Assembly: GCA_933822405.4 (NCBI GenBank)
Contig: CAKOGP040002202.1
Coordinates: 718,437 to 782,436 of the forward strand
Reading direction: 5' to 3'
DNA: 64,000 nucleotides
Source of the DNA: Cylindrotheca closterium
Lineage: Eukaryota > Bacillariophyta > Bacillariophyceae > Bacillariales > Bacillariaceae
Shown: piece after piece, positions 21,057 through 31,363 of the stretch
How the letters are laid out: each line of letters opens with the position of its first letter
How positions within the stretch are numbered: position 1 is the first letter of the stretch
Notes under the pieces: model-generated
Databases searched by the model: none
What the model was told of the DNA's origin: nothing
What the model saw: the letters and a program-made list of their open reading frames with translations, nothing else
Translations under genes and position numbers: made by a program

Positions 21057-22513
21057 TCACACCGGCACAACGGGCTTACCGGATTCCTCTTGTTTCTTGC
21101 CTCGTTTTCCTCCATTTCGGAAGGCTTGGCTAATTGTCTTCTCTGCATCGGCAACACTACATTCATTCAACACATCTGCAATTCCTTTCTTGAAGGAACC
21201 GAATGCCTCTACTATTCAGCTCTTCTCGTTTCTTGCCATTCACCATTCGCCTCAAATGTCGTGGCGCTCTGTCGTATTCATCACTGTATTGCTTGAGATA
21301 ATCTCGAAAGCAAACGTTGCCAGGATGGTTCTGAATCGGCTTCCCGCACCCCAACAGGATATCATGTCGAGGTGGTGGAGACGAGTAGCCAGCGGAAGCG
21401 TCGTTGTCATCACTGGATTCAACTAGCCTGTCGTGCCAGTTCTGATGTGCATTTGCTGTCGGCATTGTCTTGTTCGGACCTTCCATGGCTTGATTCCTAT
21501 GTTTGAAGAACCAAGCACTCTGACTTTCTCCCCTCCGCAAATTTCCATGTGCATCGACAGGGAATGTATGTATTGGGATTCTGTATGATTGGAGCTGATA
21601 TTGGAGTTCCAAATCTGTACCGTAGTGGATTCGAGTTCTAGTCGTGAGATTTGTCGGGAGGAGTTTGTAAGATAAGATATTCCAAGAATAAACTTGTTCA
21701 AGGCAACGTTCGAATCTTTGTCATCTTTTAGGCAGGTGTGTTGTGAGGTAGTACGGATAGGAGCAGCGTTCAGAAACTTTATAATCGTTGTCATACAGTT
21801 GAGCCCGAACTTGCGGATTTTGTCTCCTGGCTTGGAGATACCGTAGTAGCAATTGACGATCTGTGAGAAGTAAGGTGAACATTTTGAGCGATGGTAAGCA
21901 ACAATAGCAATAGGAGCAATCTACCACTGCAACCGAACTATAAAAGTAAAATTCCCTTACCCCTTCCTTTTGTACTTCACGAATCTGAGCCAGAATGTTG
22001 AACATGAAGTAATATGATGCTCGTATATGGTTTTGAATCGTGCCGATGCCATGGAGGCCACTGAAAAGGTAAACAATGACTCTACCTCTTCGCACTCGTC
22101 CTTCCTGAATATGCAAGAGGCCCGACAACAACAGCGCCATGTCGCCCTCATTCAGATCATCAAGCGTAATATCACGAGCAACCTTTTCGTTTCCGAAATA
22201 CTTTGCCTTATGTTGCAGGAAGTCCAGCATTTGATGAGCGGATTCACCAGCATCGCGCAAATTGGCTCTCAGGAAGATCAATCGAAAGGCTGGATTTTCG
22301 ACACACACCCTATTTTGGTGTGTTGCCATTTCATATTTGGAGATTCTTTTTTCTCTTAAGCACCTTGTCAAATTCTGCAAGGGATTCTCGTATCATCTCA
22401 GGAGTCTCGTCGAGCGCATCTCCGGCACAGTGAACGGCGTCTAGAGCTTTGGAGCGCTCTTGTACAGAAAGCTTATTCATTTCGGAAGCAAGAAAGTCCT
22501 CAATTGGTTTCAT
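21057..22513 (-). pseudogene. CRAL-TRIO-like / DUF6824 fusion gene, frameshifted
   Basis: The minus strand carries in order: PIEDFLASEMNKLS and ALDAVHCAGDALDETPEMI (start near ATG 22513), then VENPAFRLIFLRA, ITLDDLNEGDM, an intron 21859-21941 (GTAAGG...TCACAG), RIHYGTDLELQYQLQSYRIP, and a C-terminal DUF6824 part (HDILLGCGKPIQNHPGNVCF, then VADAEKTISQAFR). This is the common diatom fusion of a CRAL-TRIO-like lipid-binding module to a DUF6824 domain (DNA-binding-like, unknown role). The parts lie in different frames, with shifts needed near 22340, 21660 and 21220. The conserved RG of the DUF6824 start is also degenerate (GCG). Three frame breaks in one gene argue for a pseudogene, although assembly error is possible. 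Confidence 0.75.
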
Positions 22514-23096
22514 TTCAACTTTGCTTCTTTCGTTGCGTGTCTTCTTGGGCTGATGATGAAAGACCAGAGAAAATTTTCCTCTGATCGACGACGACTGTTC
22601 AGCACCAGCGCAGTCGCGAAATGAAAAAACAAGATTTATTGCTTTCCGACAAGGTCGTAGTGAGGGCTCCTGAGTTTGCAGCAAACATGATTCGCCAGAT
22701 CCTCGTTTGCTTTCAAAAGTGGTAACACGACGTCTCGTACAATGAGAGGCAGCAAAACCGGAGAAAGCGCACGGGCAGCATCGGTAGAGAAAACAAACAC
22801 ATTTGTTCATTATTGGTACGTGGTATGGTACCATATTTCATACTATACGGTACCACGCCGTTTTGATTAGTATTGTTGTCGCATCTTCCATCATCACGAC
22901 CCCTACTTGTGGTACCAAAATCCCCTTATTGTGTGCTCCCCTTCCCCTTTTCGAAATTCAAATTCAAAGCGCACAGTAGTGCCATCAATACCTACAATAC
23001 ACTCACCCGCCACGCTGTTGGGTCCCAGTGTCCAGGCTGTGTTGGTGTGCTTTCAGCTTGTATCTCAATCACACAACAGATAGAAAACGCATTCGA
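22514..23096. promoter_or_regulatory. Divergent spacer with GGTACC-type palindromes
   Basis: Between the pseudogene start and the glycosyltransferase start. 22811-22856 contains three nested GGTACC/GTAC-centred palindromes. An open minus frame runs to about 22834 without recognisable protein features and may be pseudogene 5' sequence. Confidence 0.4.
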
Positions 23097-24611
23097 ATGC
23101 GTGTGGTTTGCACCCATCGGTCGCTGGCAGTCTTTACAGCCGTGTTAGTAGTGGCATGGAGAATCCTCCGGCAGGAATCGTCAGTCCTCCAGCAAGTTCA
23201 GCACGCCATGGTTGCCCACAAAGGACATCAGGAATCATCTTCTGTGGCTCTCGGAAAAGTGTCGAAAGTTTTTTCAACACCCTCAAGTCAAGATCCCACC
23301 AAGACGATACCAGCTGCTGGAGCAATACAAACCAAGGATCATGTTTCCACACGGATATCACAATCGACATTGAGTCAAGCGGAGGAAGCAGCCATCGAGG
23401 CAGCACGAAAAGCGGCTTACGAAAAGTATGGTGTTGCAAAAGAGCCATTGCTAAATGATATGGCTCCCTTTACCAACTTTTCACATATTCGATATGGGGC
23501 ACACTCGGGGTTGGGCCATCGATTGGTGCGGCAGGCGTCGGCAGTCTACCTTGGGCGTCTGATTGGCTTTGGCGTCCGAGGATATTGGTCCAACAATGAA
23601 TATTCCAATCACACCAAGGATATTTTTTCCGAAATGTTTGAACCCTTTCAAAGGAAAGACTTTTTCTTTGTCAATTCCACCAATCGTACCATCAAATTTG
23701 GCAACGAAGTGGATCACATGACGAGTCCCTATCAAATGTGTGGATCGAGTCGGCAGACTGGTCATTGCAAACAAACAAATACAAAAGGCAAGGAAGGTCC
23801 GAAATGTGGTTGTACCTTTGACGAGATTCAGGTCCACACTGATTTCTATAGGTCACTCCGTGACAGGTATGTCCGACGACAACTGTTGGCTGATTTTATG
23901 GAGAAACACAAGTATTCGGAACATACCGTCTTTGGGATTCACATTCGAGCTGGTAATGGGGAACAAAAGGATTTCACCTACAAGAAACGTGGGATTCATC
24001 ACGATACCGAGGAATACGTGGCAGCCCTCATCAAAGTTATGCGAGAGACAATTCCGATGGATACTCTCGAGAAACCGCCAATGATTTTCTTGGCAACAGA
24101 TGACCCCAAATATCGGACCATTATTGCCAATGAAATACAAGAGCTAGGTTTGAATTGGCCAGTAGTGGTTCTGGAACAAGAATTTGCCGAGGAGGGAGTG
24201 GTCCTGCATGGCGGCAACAAGGTCTACGAAAAGTGGTTCTCCATGTTTCAAGATATGCTTCTCCTGAGTCATTCGGATGTTCTGATTGCTGTGAAATACT
24301 CCTCCTTTACGCAAGCTATTCCCATGTATCTCGTGTTGGATCGGCCAGAATCTGAACGAAAGTTGAGAGACAACTATTGTGAGCTCATTGACGAGAACGA
24401 ATTTGCAAGGAAAAATGGAACAGGACCAGAATTGAGTCTCTATTGCTATCACTCGTACATGCAAAACTGTTGTGGGACTGACAACATGGTTCAGAGAAAA
24501 GTGACAAAATTTCTCCAGCCGCAACTGCGGGGGGCTGATCTGAATCTCAAGATTACTGACTTTACGAACAGACAATATCTTTCATTTGAAGACAGTCTTG
24601 GTCGTTTCTAA
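23097..24611 (+). CDS. Fucosyltransferase-like (NodZ/FUT8-type fold) Golgi glycosyltransferase
   Basis: Intronless, 504 residues from ATG 23097. An N-terminal signal anchor (SLAVFTAVLVVAWRI, about 9-24) gives type II topology. The catalytic domain begins with HIRYGAHSGLGHRLVRQA, a GxGxR-like acceptor/donor segment. It later has VFGIHIRAGNGEQKD (about 278-292), which fits the HxR motif of GDP-fucose-using GT-B enzymes (GT23/65/68/74 clan), then IFLATDDP and ending blocks with Cys pairs (CYHSYMQNCC). Expected role: transfer of fucose (or a related deoxysugar) to glycoprotein or polysaccharide in the Golgi. The exact donor and linkage are not readable. The DxD motif of GT-A enzymes is absent, as expected for this clan. 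Confidence 0.75.
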   Translation: MRVVCTHRSLAVFTAVLVVAWRILRQESSVLQQVQHAMVAHKGHQESSSVALGKVSKVFSTPSSQDPTKTIPAAGAIQTKDHVSTRISQSTLSQAEEAAIEAARKAAYEKYGVAKEPLLNDMAPFTNFSHIRYGAHSGLGHRLVRQASAVYLGRLIGFGVRGYWSNNEYSNHTKDIFSEMFEPFQRKDFFFVNSTNRTIKFGNEVDHMTSPYQMCGSSRQTGHCKQTNTKGKEGPKCGCTFDEIQVHTDFYRSLRDRYVRRQLLADFMEKHKYSEHTVFGIHIRAGNGEQKDFTYKKRGIHHDTEEYVAALIKVMRETIPMDTLEKPPMIFLATDDPKYRTIIANEIQELGLNWPVVVLEQEFAEEGVVLHGGNKVYEKWFSMFQDMLLLSHSDVLIAVKYSSFTQAIPMYLVLDRPESERKLRDNYCELIDENEFARKNGTGPELSLYCYHSYMQNCCGTDNMVQRKVTKFLQPQLRGADLNLKITDFTNRQYLSFEDSLGRF

Positions 24612-24735
24612 GGAACAACAATGTTCTGTATAATGCGTTTGGAGTGACGTTTTTAAAAAAAATGTGTGGAAACTATGGGTCATTAATAAGGGCACTCCAG
24701 CACGAACGGCTACAACGGTGAAGGCCATTCAATCA

Positions 24736-26415
24736 CTATTCAATCACGATCACTTCGGAAGCTGGGCGAATCCTTTTTGGAGCTGGCTGGCCATCCGGCT
24801 GTGGTACTTGTCGATGTTCCCACACTAGGGACCTCTTCAACTTCCAGAGTTTCAAGGAATCTGAGTGTTTTGCAATGCTGCAAAGCGAATCAACATAGTC
24901 GTAGATGGCATTAGTCTTGTCACACCTCCCAGGGGATTTGACTAACGAGGAAATGAATTCGACAACCTCGTCAGGCGGGATTGCAGAGGTGTCAAGTCGC
25001 CGAAACATGACATCGATGTCTGGCCAGTAGCGTCCGTTTTCACTATGATTACGTTGAACCAACTCGTGGAAAGGCAGTAAGTGCCGCTGAGAAAGCGTCG
25101 GTTTTTCTCCTTCCAAGTATGCCAAGGCTCGGTCCAGAAGACAGGGATCGTCCTCGATCAGCTCGATAGCATTGTCTAAATCATGTCGACAGACTTGTTC
25201 GAATAGATTATTCAAAGAAAACGCAACTAGAACGTAGGCATGATAGGTCGTTTCCATGGAAGCCTCTGTTCTTGAAGTATACTCAAGTTCTGTCGAATCG
25301 ACTTCTTCCCATATCTTGTCTATGCCATCATCTGTAGCCAAGATCGCCCAATCCTCACCAACAGAGTCAAGCTTCAGCTGCTCAACAAACAAATCATGAT
25401 ACGAATAGTAAGCTTCGTCGTCGTCAATGATCTCTTTGAGCGACGTCTCATATTCTGCACCATATTGATCCCACTCGAAACAACGATCGCCATCTTCACC
25501 ATGATATGTACCAATTCTTTCTAGTTTGCAGATGGCCGTTTCCCAACCATCTACCCGCAATATTCTATCTGATAGAGCTCGATCGGACCCTTGAAGTGCA
25601 CCTGTGGCAAGGCGCTCAAAAGAAGAATTGTCATATTTCTGGTCCAATGGGACAGCAAAGAGAGATTCAGGTTTGCGCAACTTCCTAAGAAGTGAAATGA
25701 AAACACCTTCTTTGATGTCTTTTGCACTTGGCTCTGAAGTTTCCTTGCCAGAATACCGAAGAGAATAGATCAAGGCAAGCCGATAGCCAGATTCGATGCG
25801 AAGGACTTCCTTGTCACAATCTGAGTAATGTGCAACGAAATGACACTGATTGGGTGCTTGATTTGTCGAGTCCATTGTAAACTCTTTCTCCCGGCCATTG
25901 TGTGAAACAAGAATCGAGCCACCGACGTAATCGCTGGGAAGCTGAACCATCAGTGATGCAAAGCTCCCAGCTTCCAATTCTGAATGTTGATTTTGGTGGG
26001 TGCAATCACCCGGTTCGTACAAAACTAGCTTCTCCAATCTTGCAGATACAAAGCTTGCATTGGCACCTAGATCACTCGCAACCTTTCTAGTGAGCTGATG
26101 CATGGCATTATCCCACAATGGATTCTCCAAAGTTACTTGGTCAGCATTGACTTCTCGCACAGCGTTTTTAGCTCCTTCCATCTTGTTGGCACGAATACCA
26201 CCAGTTATAGGAAGACATACGCTCTTTAACTCATCTACAGTCGTCGTTGTGAGAGGCAACGGAATTTTGCCGACACCGGCTACGCAAAGACCAGGTGCGA
26301 CGGGGAGCAACTCGGTTTCTCCACCACTCCATATGTCTCCAGCGGATCCAAAATCCTTCGACAGTAGAGCCTTACGGACATCCTCGAGAGTTGCCCCGAC
26401 TTCATTTTTCTTCAT
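24736..26415 (-). CDS. 2-oxoglutarate/Fe(II)-oxygenase-fold protein (prolyl-4-hydroxylase-like)
   Basis: Intronless, 559 residues from ATG 26415. The N-terminal half contains the double-stranded beta-helix pattern of a diatom and fungal P4H-like family: ARLEKLVLYEPGDC, then GSFASLMVQLPSDYVGGSILV, CHFVAHYSDCDKEV and ESGYRLALIYSL. His of AHYSD and Arg of GYRLAL match the second metal-binding His and the 2OG-binding basic residue. The first metal motif, normally HxD about where HQNQHSE occurs, reads H-S-E, so one ligand is Glu or the site is degenerate. The C-terminal ~300 residues are helical and unassigned. Substrate unknown; it may be a cytosolic or nuclear protein, since no signal peptide is visible. 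Confidence 0.65.
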   Translation of the reverse strand: MKKNEVGATLEDVRKALLSKDFGSAGDIWSGGETELLPVAPGLCVAGVGKIPLPLTTTTVDELKSVCLPITGGIRANKMEGAKNAVREVNADQVTLENPLWDNAMHQLTRKVASDLGANASFVSARLEKLVLYEPGDCTHQNQHSELEAGSFASLMVQLPSDYVGGSILVSHNGREKEFTMDSTNQAPNQCHFVAHYSDCDKEVLRIESGYRLALIYSLRYSGKETSEPSAKDIKEGVFISLLRKLRKPESLFAVPLDQKYDNSSFERLATGALQGSDRALSDRILRVDGWETAICKLERIGTYHGEDGDRCFEWDQYGAEYETSLKEIIDDDEAYYSYHDLFVEQLKLDSVGEDWAILATDDGIDKIWEEVDSTELEYTSRTEASMETTYHAYVLVAFSLNNLFEQVCRHDLDNAIELIEDDPCLLDRALAYLEGEKPTLSQRHLLPFHELVQRNHSENGRYWPDIDVMFRRLDTSAIPPDEVVEFISSLVKSPGRCDKTNAIYDYVDSLCSIAKHSDSLKLWKLKRSLVWEHRQVPQPDGQPAPKRIRPASEVIVIE

Positions 26416-27021
26416 CGCAGCAGGGATTTAATTTGTCAACGTCTCTGGTGTTGCTGCAATCGATCGATCGAGATTATGGCTTCCTTCGTTGACGCATCAC
26501 CCCAAATCTTGGATCTTTCCTTTCGTGGGTTTGAACATCGAATTGCAAACACGCAAAACTTGAAAACGGTCGATGATTTCGGTGCGCCACCACGCGGGTC
26601 CCGAATGATTTCTCACAATTTTACTCCCGGTAGTCAGTTAATTGATTGACACGAGGAAGTACGATATAGTAATGCCTATCATAGTCTTCGCATTCGCAAT
26701 ATAAACAATAGCGCGGTCAAAGGTTTCGGTCGTTCCAGTCTATCGCTTGAGATGAGCATGGGTGAGCACTTCAAAAACAACCCTCCTAATATACTATCTT
26801 GAGATCACTAATAGATGATTGCAATGTGCTGAATCACTGGTGTTTGCTTCACACATGTACTAAGCGAAGCCACTTTGGGGCAGCTTGCTGAGCGGGATTT
26901 GAGATTGTTGTCCATGCTTGCGCAGCTTGTTTTGTGCCTCTCGGAGCTTCCTCATGTCTCATGTTTTCTTTTTACCATTCCACCTCCGCTTGGTCGTGGA
27001 AGTGCTTTACTTTTTGAACGA
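26416..27021. other. Intergenic region with no gene seen
   Basis: Contains the 5' flank of the oxygenase-like gene. Several scattered short frames show no protein-like features. Confidence 0.4.
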
Positions 27022-27360
27022 TCAGTCCAGTGGCACTTTCGCTCTAAACTTGCCCGTGTTGGCAATCTTCGCACTGTAACCATCGACAAGGGAACCAGCT
27101 GTCGTTGAAGAAGCATCACCGGTTGCATCTTCCTGTTGTATATTGCAAATTTGTCTAGCATTGCTGATCCCACCTCCGACAATAATCATCTCCTCTTCAG
27201 CATGGCCTGCTCCTTCATTTCTGTGAAGAAAAGAATCGAGCGCACGAATTGTTGATTTCGCGTTTGGCATCCTCCAAGTGAAAACTGGCCTTCCGTCTCC
27301 TATGGCGATAAGGAGCTTCTTTCCTAATAAAGTGATGTTGTGTTGAATTACTGCTTGCAG
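27022..27360 (-). other. Possible coding remnant, unrecognised
   Basis: A minus-strand frame from about 27360 to 27022 reads without stops through GKKLLIAIGDGRPVFTWRMP and EEEMIIVGGGISNARQIC, ending VPLD. Composition looks protein-like, but there is a stop just upstream (about 27370) and the first ATG is at 27270, giving 82 residues. No family recognised. It may be a gene fragment or a coincidental open frame. Confidence 0.25.
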
Positions 27361-28050
27361 TTGAGGTTATTTCGTTCGTTCAAGTCGGAGTTATGAACGC
27401 TATCATAAGCACCATCAGAATAATGTCTCCGGTACCGGTACTGTTTTTTTTCCACGTTGATCCGTCGTAGCGTAGCTAATGTACTCGTTCAGGACCTGAC
27501 CAGATAATGCACCTCAAGTAGTAGCAGAGAAGGCGATTCTCAAGCTTCAATATACTGTAGCAAGTTCTCTTACCGGCTGGCCATACCAAGGAACCCGTCT
27601 CTTCTGGTATACCGTACTTTTTCTATGTCAAGAATCCTCCCAAGTATGAAGAACAATCAGCAGTGACAATCCTTATATCGTTTTGATGTTTTTCAGCGCG
27701 CTACAGTATCATACAGTATTCCATAGTGTATGCACCATCATCAGAAAATGTCGCAAACATACGTTGTTTCTACACTCCGTCCACTTTTGCTCCGTCGAAC
27801 TGGCCGGTACAATCGTACCTGGAACACCCGGCAGATCGATGACTTTAGAATTCGTTGTGGTTCCTTCTCGCGAGATGACTAAATAACAAAGAAGACATTT
27901 CTCAGATATAAGAACATCTTGTCATTCATAAATAGTTTAGAACCAAAAGGGACATTTTTTCAAATCTTTAGTCATTAATAATTTATTTAGAGGCACAACT
28001 GGCATAATGATGGGAAAACTGCTTTCAGGTCGCGACTCATTACTTCTATA
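27361..28050. other. Intergenic region with no gene seen
   Basis: AT-rich, with CCGGTACCGGTAC near 27430. No coding signal. Confidence 0.4.
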
Positions 28051-28180
28051 AAATTACTCGTTCCGAATAAAAATTACTCGTTCCGAGTAAAAATTACTCG
28101 TTCCGAATAAAAATTACTCGTTCCGAATAAAAATTACTCGTTCCGAATAAAAATTACTCGTTCCGAATAAAAATTACTCG
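28051..28180 (+). repeat. Minisatellite, 20 bp unit, 6.5 copies
   Basis: Unit AAATTACTCGTTCCGAATAA repeated head to tail, nearly perfect (one A-to-G change in the second copy). Confidence 0.97.
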
Positions 28181-28201
28181 CTTTGCAATGTGAGTTATTT
28201 C

Positions 28202-28239
28202 TCGTTTTGGTGGCTTCTCATCGTTTTGGTGGCTTCTCA
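28202..28239 (+). repeat. Two perfect copies of a 19 bp unit
   Basis: TCGTTTTGGTGGCTTCTCA occurs twice in tandem directly after the 20 bp minisatellite, followed by the start of a third unit. Confidence 0.9.
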
Positions 28240-29008
28240 TCGTTTCTGGAAGTCCCACAAAAATATCCCCCGGACTGTTCAGTCCTACCCCCCATGATCT
28301 TCATCCGCGATGTTTTATCCCCAATCAACCAAGTCTTGGCTTGAGACGTAGAGCAATACTGGAAAGGGTTGGAGAGGAGATTGTGAGTGTCAACAATAAT
28401 GCTCACAAAACTTCATTTTGTCTTTTGTGTCGTTGATGGTTACCGGTATTATTTGTTTTGAGATTTTTTCAGTGGGTTTTTGTTTTATGCTGGTGGAGCA
28501 GTTTATACTAGATCCCCCGGGGAGAAAAGAAGGGGAGAGAGGAAGAAAAAAGGAAAAGGAAAGAAAAAACGAAGAGAGAAGAAAAGAGGAGAAAGCAATA
28601 GGATTGCAATGAAGGGGCTCTACAACACAGTGCTGGTTTCACACATGGCGTCGCAAGATGGCATACGTATGCCCCTGGCGTTAACCAGGATTTAGACAGA
28701 TTTAGAACGAGGTAACAGTCCATGAATGTTTGATGTGACAATCGATGAGTCCTAACCTGTGATCTATTCGATGTTTCGATGGATTTAGTTTAAATATTGT
28801 GTGTAAAGCTTTCGTTACGAAAAGCAGATTGTCGTTGTGAAAAACAGATTGTCGTTGTTGTTTTTCAAAAGGTTGTTGTTTGTTTGAAAATATTCAAACG
28901 GCCACGGCCAACGATCAACATTTGCAATCGACTCGAAAGCTCACCTTACTCGGATTAAAGATCGATTCAAGCGATTCAATGATATGACTCTCGAAGGTGA
29001 TAAATCTC
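28240..29008. other. Non-coding flank of a truncated copia element
   Basis: AT-rich sequence with the purine tract. By position, the 3' LTR of the copia fragment ending at 29009 should lie in 28800-29000. The minus strand has a purine-rich GAGAGGGAGTGAGAG just after the stop codon that could be the polypurine tract, but LTR borders cannot be set without a second copy. Confidence 0.35.
28519..28595 (+). repeat. Long purine tract
   Basis: About 77 bases of almost pure G and A on the + strand (a single C at 28570). No gene function is implied; it may form triplex DNA or be a remnant of a mobile element's polypurine region. Confidence 0.8.
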
Positions 29009-29674
29009 TCACTCCCTCTCGCCAAGAGAGTCCCAACCCATGAAACGATTGCGAAGTCTGATGAATTGATCTTTAGGAAGTGGTTTGGTGAAAATATCGG
29101 CCATCTGCTCTTTTGTAGAGACATGCTTGATGATTATGGTTTTCGCCAATATGTGAGAACGAAAATGATGCAGTCGGACAGACAAGTGCTTAGTCCTTGG
29201 TCTTGTTCGGTGATTTGTTGCAATCTCGAGGCAGCTGCGATTATCTTCAAAAACAGTGCATACAACCTTTGGGGTATCCATAGATAAGTTGAAACCCAAC
29301 GAACGTAATTCATTTACCAGATTCATAACAGCAATGACTTCACGTAGAGACGTAGATAATGCAATATATTCAGCTTCAGTCGTAGATAATGCAACCAATG
29401 TTTGAAGCTTTGATGCCCAAATAATGGGACATCCAGCGTAGGTAATGATGTATCCTGTTCGAGATCTTGCAGACAAAGGATCAGTTGATGTGCGGTCTTG
29501 CCAAGAGCCGGCCCAATCCGCATCGACATAACATTCCAACCCTTTCGTAGGATCTGGCTTGAATCGAAGCCCTTGATGTTGTGTCGAATGCAAGTACCTG
29601 CAGATTCTTTTGACTGCAGTACCATGAGACTCTTTTGGATCATTGCAAAATCGAGCACACTGTTGCACTGCCAT
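29009..29674 (-). mobile_element. Ty1/copia RNase H fragment, cut by an assembly gap
   Basis: The minus frame reads from the gap edge to a stop at 29009. It contains the post-RT region and RNase H: YLHSTQHQGLRF, CYVDADWAGSW (with the catalytic Asp), ALSTTEAEYIALS (catalytic Glu) and VFEDNRSCLEIA (catalytic Asp), ending in KEQMADIFTKPLPKDQF. This is the standard C-terminus of copia-type polyproteins. The reverse transcriptase, integrase and gag parts are absent: the sequence meets ten Ns and then unrelated DNA. It is distinct from the element at 53-61 kb. Whether the element is truly truncated or lost in assembly cannot be told here. Confidence 0.9.
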
Positions 29675-29684
29675 NNNNNNNNNN
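29675..29684. other. Assembly gap (10 N)
   Basis: Ten consecutive N. Sequence on the two sides does not join into one reading frame, so order and distance across it are uncertain. Confidence 1.
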
Positions 29685-29842
29685 GCTCTAGGGACGTGCG
29701 GTCTTTTTAGTCGAATGCATTTTTGAATTTCAAACAAACGATCGAACGAACAGCACCATCCGGTTCGCACATCGGCCACGACAATGCGGAAAGGTTGGAA
29801 GTCTATTGGGTGATTAACTAGCAACAAAGAAATTAATTTGGA

Positions 29843-31363
29843 ATGGATGGATTCCATAATAAGGCGATATCACAGCGCTATCGTCGCCTCCGATCTCGAC
29901 CCGAAACTAGGCAATCCAAATGGATCTCTTTGAATTGCTTTGGCATAGTACTGATTGCCGTCATGTTGGCCGACATTTACCTAGTAACTCAAGTCAATAG
30001 TAACGATGCTGCGGTGAATCGTAGTCTATACTCTGGGGATACTGAAACGCACAATGCTGACATACCCGATACGACTGGGGCTGCCATTTCGAACAACCTC
30101 AAAGACTTTGCCCATTCGTATGCCACTACGATGGGTCAATCAGTCGGCAAGAAACCAGAACAAACTCAAGCAGAAATTTCCAATTTTCTATTGCCCCGAG
30201 TGTTAGTTCTTGTCTTTCCACAATATCACCGCGACGAGCTGAACGACAAGCTCTGGGGTGAAGGATTCACCGATTGGGACAATCTGAAAAAGGCACCCTT
30301 GCAAAATCGGAACGGTGATCATATTCCTCGACCGACGGAACTTGGATACTATGACTTGACGGAGAAAGAGCCACGTCAGAAACAAGGGGCCCTCGCCAAG
30401 GAGTATGGGATTGATGGTTTTGTCTATCATCATTACTGGTTCTATGATGAGGAGCATCCAGGACCGAACCTCCATCAACCATTAATAAATATGCTAGCCG
30501 ATGGCCACCCAGATGTGCCGTTTGCCTTGCATTGGTGTGCCGTGAAATGGATGACCACTTGGAGTGGACAAGTGTCACCCAACTTTGTGTTCAAGGAGCC
30601 AGGTGTCTTGCAAAAGCAATATTTCCCAATCGATCCAAAGGATCCCAAAATAGAGGAACATTACAAATGGTTGCGACAATTCTTTCATCATCCAAACTAC
30701 ATCAAGGTGGAAGGAAACAAACCATTGTTCATGTTGTATCAGAAAAAGCCTGGGGCAATGGTAATCTTGAAGAGGCTCCAAGAGCTGGCCATGGAAGATG
30801 GGTTTGGAGGACTGATGCTCACCGTTGGTCTCACCAAAAATCACGATCACTTGCTGCCAATTCAAGACAAAGAGCTGGTTCGCAAGTTCAAAGTCGAACA
30901 GGATCGAGTCGAAAAGTTCCAGTTGTACGACAAGGTTGTATCCTATCCAAATCCATCGGACTGGGCGGCCAACCGGACCTTGGAGATTCCCCATTGGTGC
31001 CGACAAAATGGTCATTCGAACAAACGATTGAAGGATATTGCTGGTATCATTAGTTCGTTTGACAATACTCCTAGGCGCAACTTTGACGAAGCAAATCTAT
31101 TTGCGACTGGAGACCCATCCGAAGTGGTTTCTCGATTTGAAAAGAGCTTGCATTCGGCTCTTTACTATGAGACTTGCTGCTTTGAAGACAAACTTCTGCC
31201 TACGAAGCACGAAGATGACGATCGCTTCGTCCTAATAAATGCAATGAATGAATGGGCAGAAGGAATGGCATTGGAACCATCTGACGTTTACGGACGAAAG
31301 TTCTTGGAAGCAATACGGGATACGAAAAAGGAGCTCTCAGAAAAGAAGTGTTCATTGGAATGA
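29843..31363 (+). CDS. WbsX-family glycosyltransferase, type II membrane protein
   Basis: Intronless, 506 residues from ATG 29843, starting only 158 bp after the assembly gap. A signal anchor lies near residues 28-50 (WISLNCFGIVLIAVMLADIYL). The catalytic region has the hallmark opening of the WbsX (GT99-like) family: VLVLVFPQYHRDELN, WGEGFTDWDNLKKA, LGYYDLTEKEPRQKQ and YGIDGFVYHHYWF. Bacterial relatives build rhamnan or O-antigen-type polysaccharides; in diatoms the probable role is Golgi synthesis of extracellular or cell-wall glycans (inference). It ends in INAMNEWAEGMALEPSD, also typical of the family (NAWNEWxEGxxLEP). Confidence 0.88.
   Translation: MDGFHNKAISQRYRRLRSRPETRQSKWISLNCFGIVLIAVMLADIYLVTQVNSNDAAVNRSLYSGDTETHNADIPDTTGAAISNNLKDFAHSYATTMGQSVGKKPEQTQAEISNFLLPRVLVLVFPQYHRDELNDKLWGEGFTDWDNLKKAPLQNRNGDHIPRPTELGYYDLTEKEPRQKQGALAKEYGIDGFVYHHYWFYDEEHPGPNLHQPLINMLADGHPDVPFALHWCAVKWMTTWSGQVSPNFVFKEPGVLQKQYFPIDPKDPKIEEHYKWLRQFFHHPNYIKVEGNKPLFMLYQKKPGAMVILKRLQELAMEDGFGGLMLTVGLTKNHDHLLPIQDKELVRKFKVEQDRVEKFQLYDKVVSYPNPSDWAANRTLEIPHWCRQNGHSNKRLKDIAGIISSFDNTPRRNFDEANLFATGDPSEVVSRFEKSLHSALYYETCCFEDKLLPTKHEDDDRFVLINAMNEWAEGMALEPSDVYGRKFLEAIRDTKKELSEKKCSLE

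Noticed and set aside
28051..28180. CRISPR-like array
   Set aside because: The 20 bp units are contiguous with no spacers, and the context is eukaryotic.
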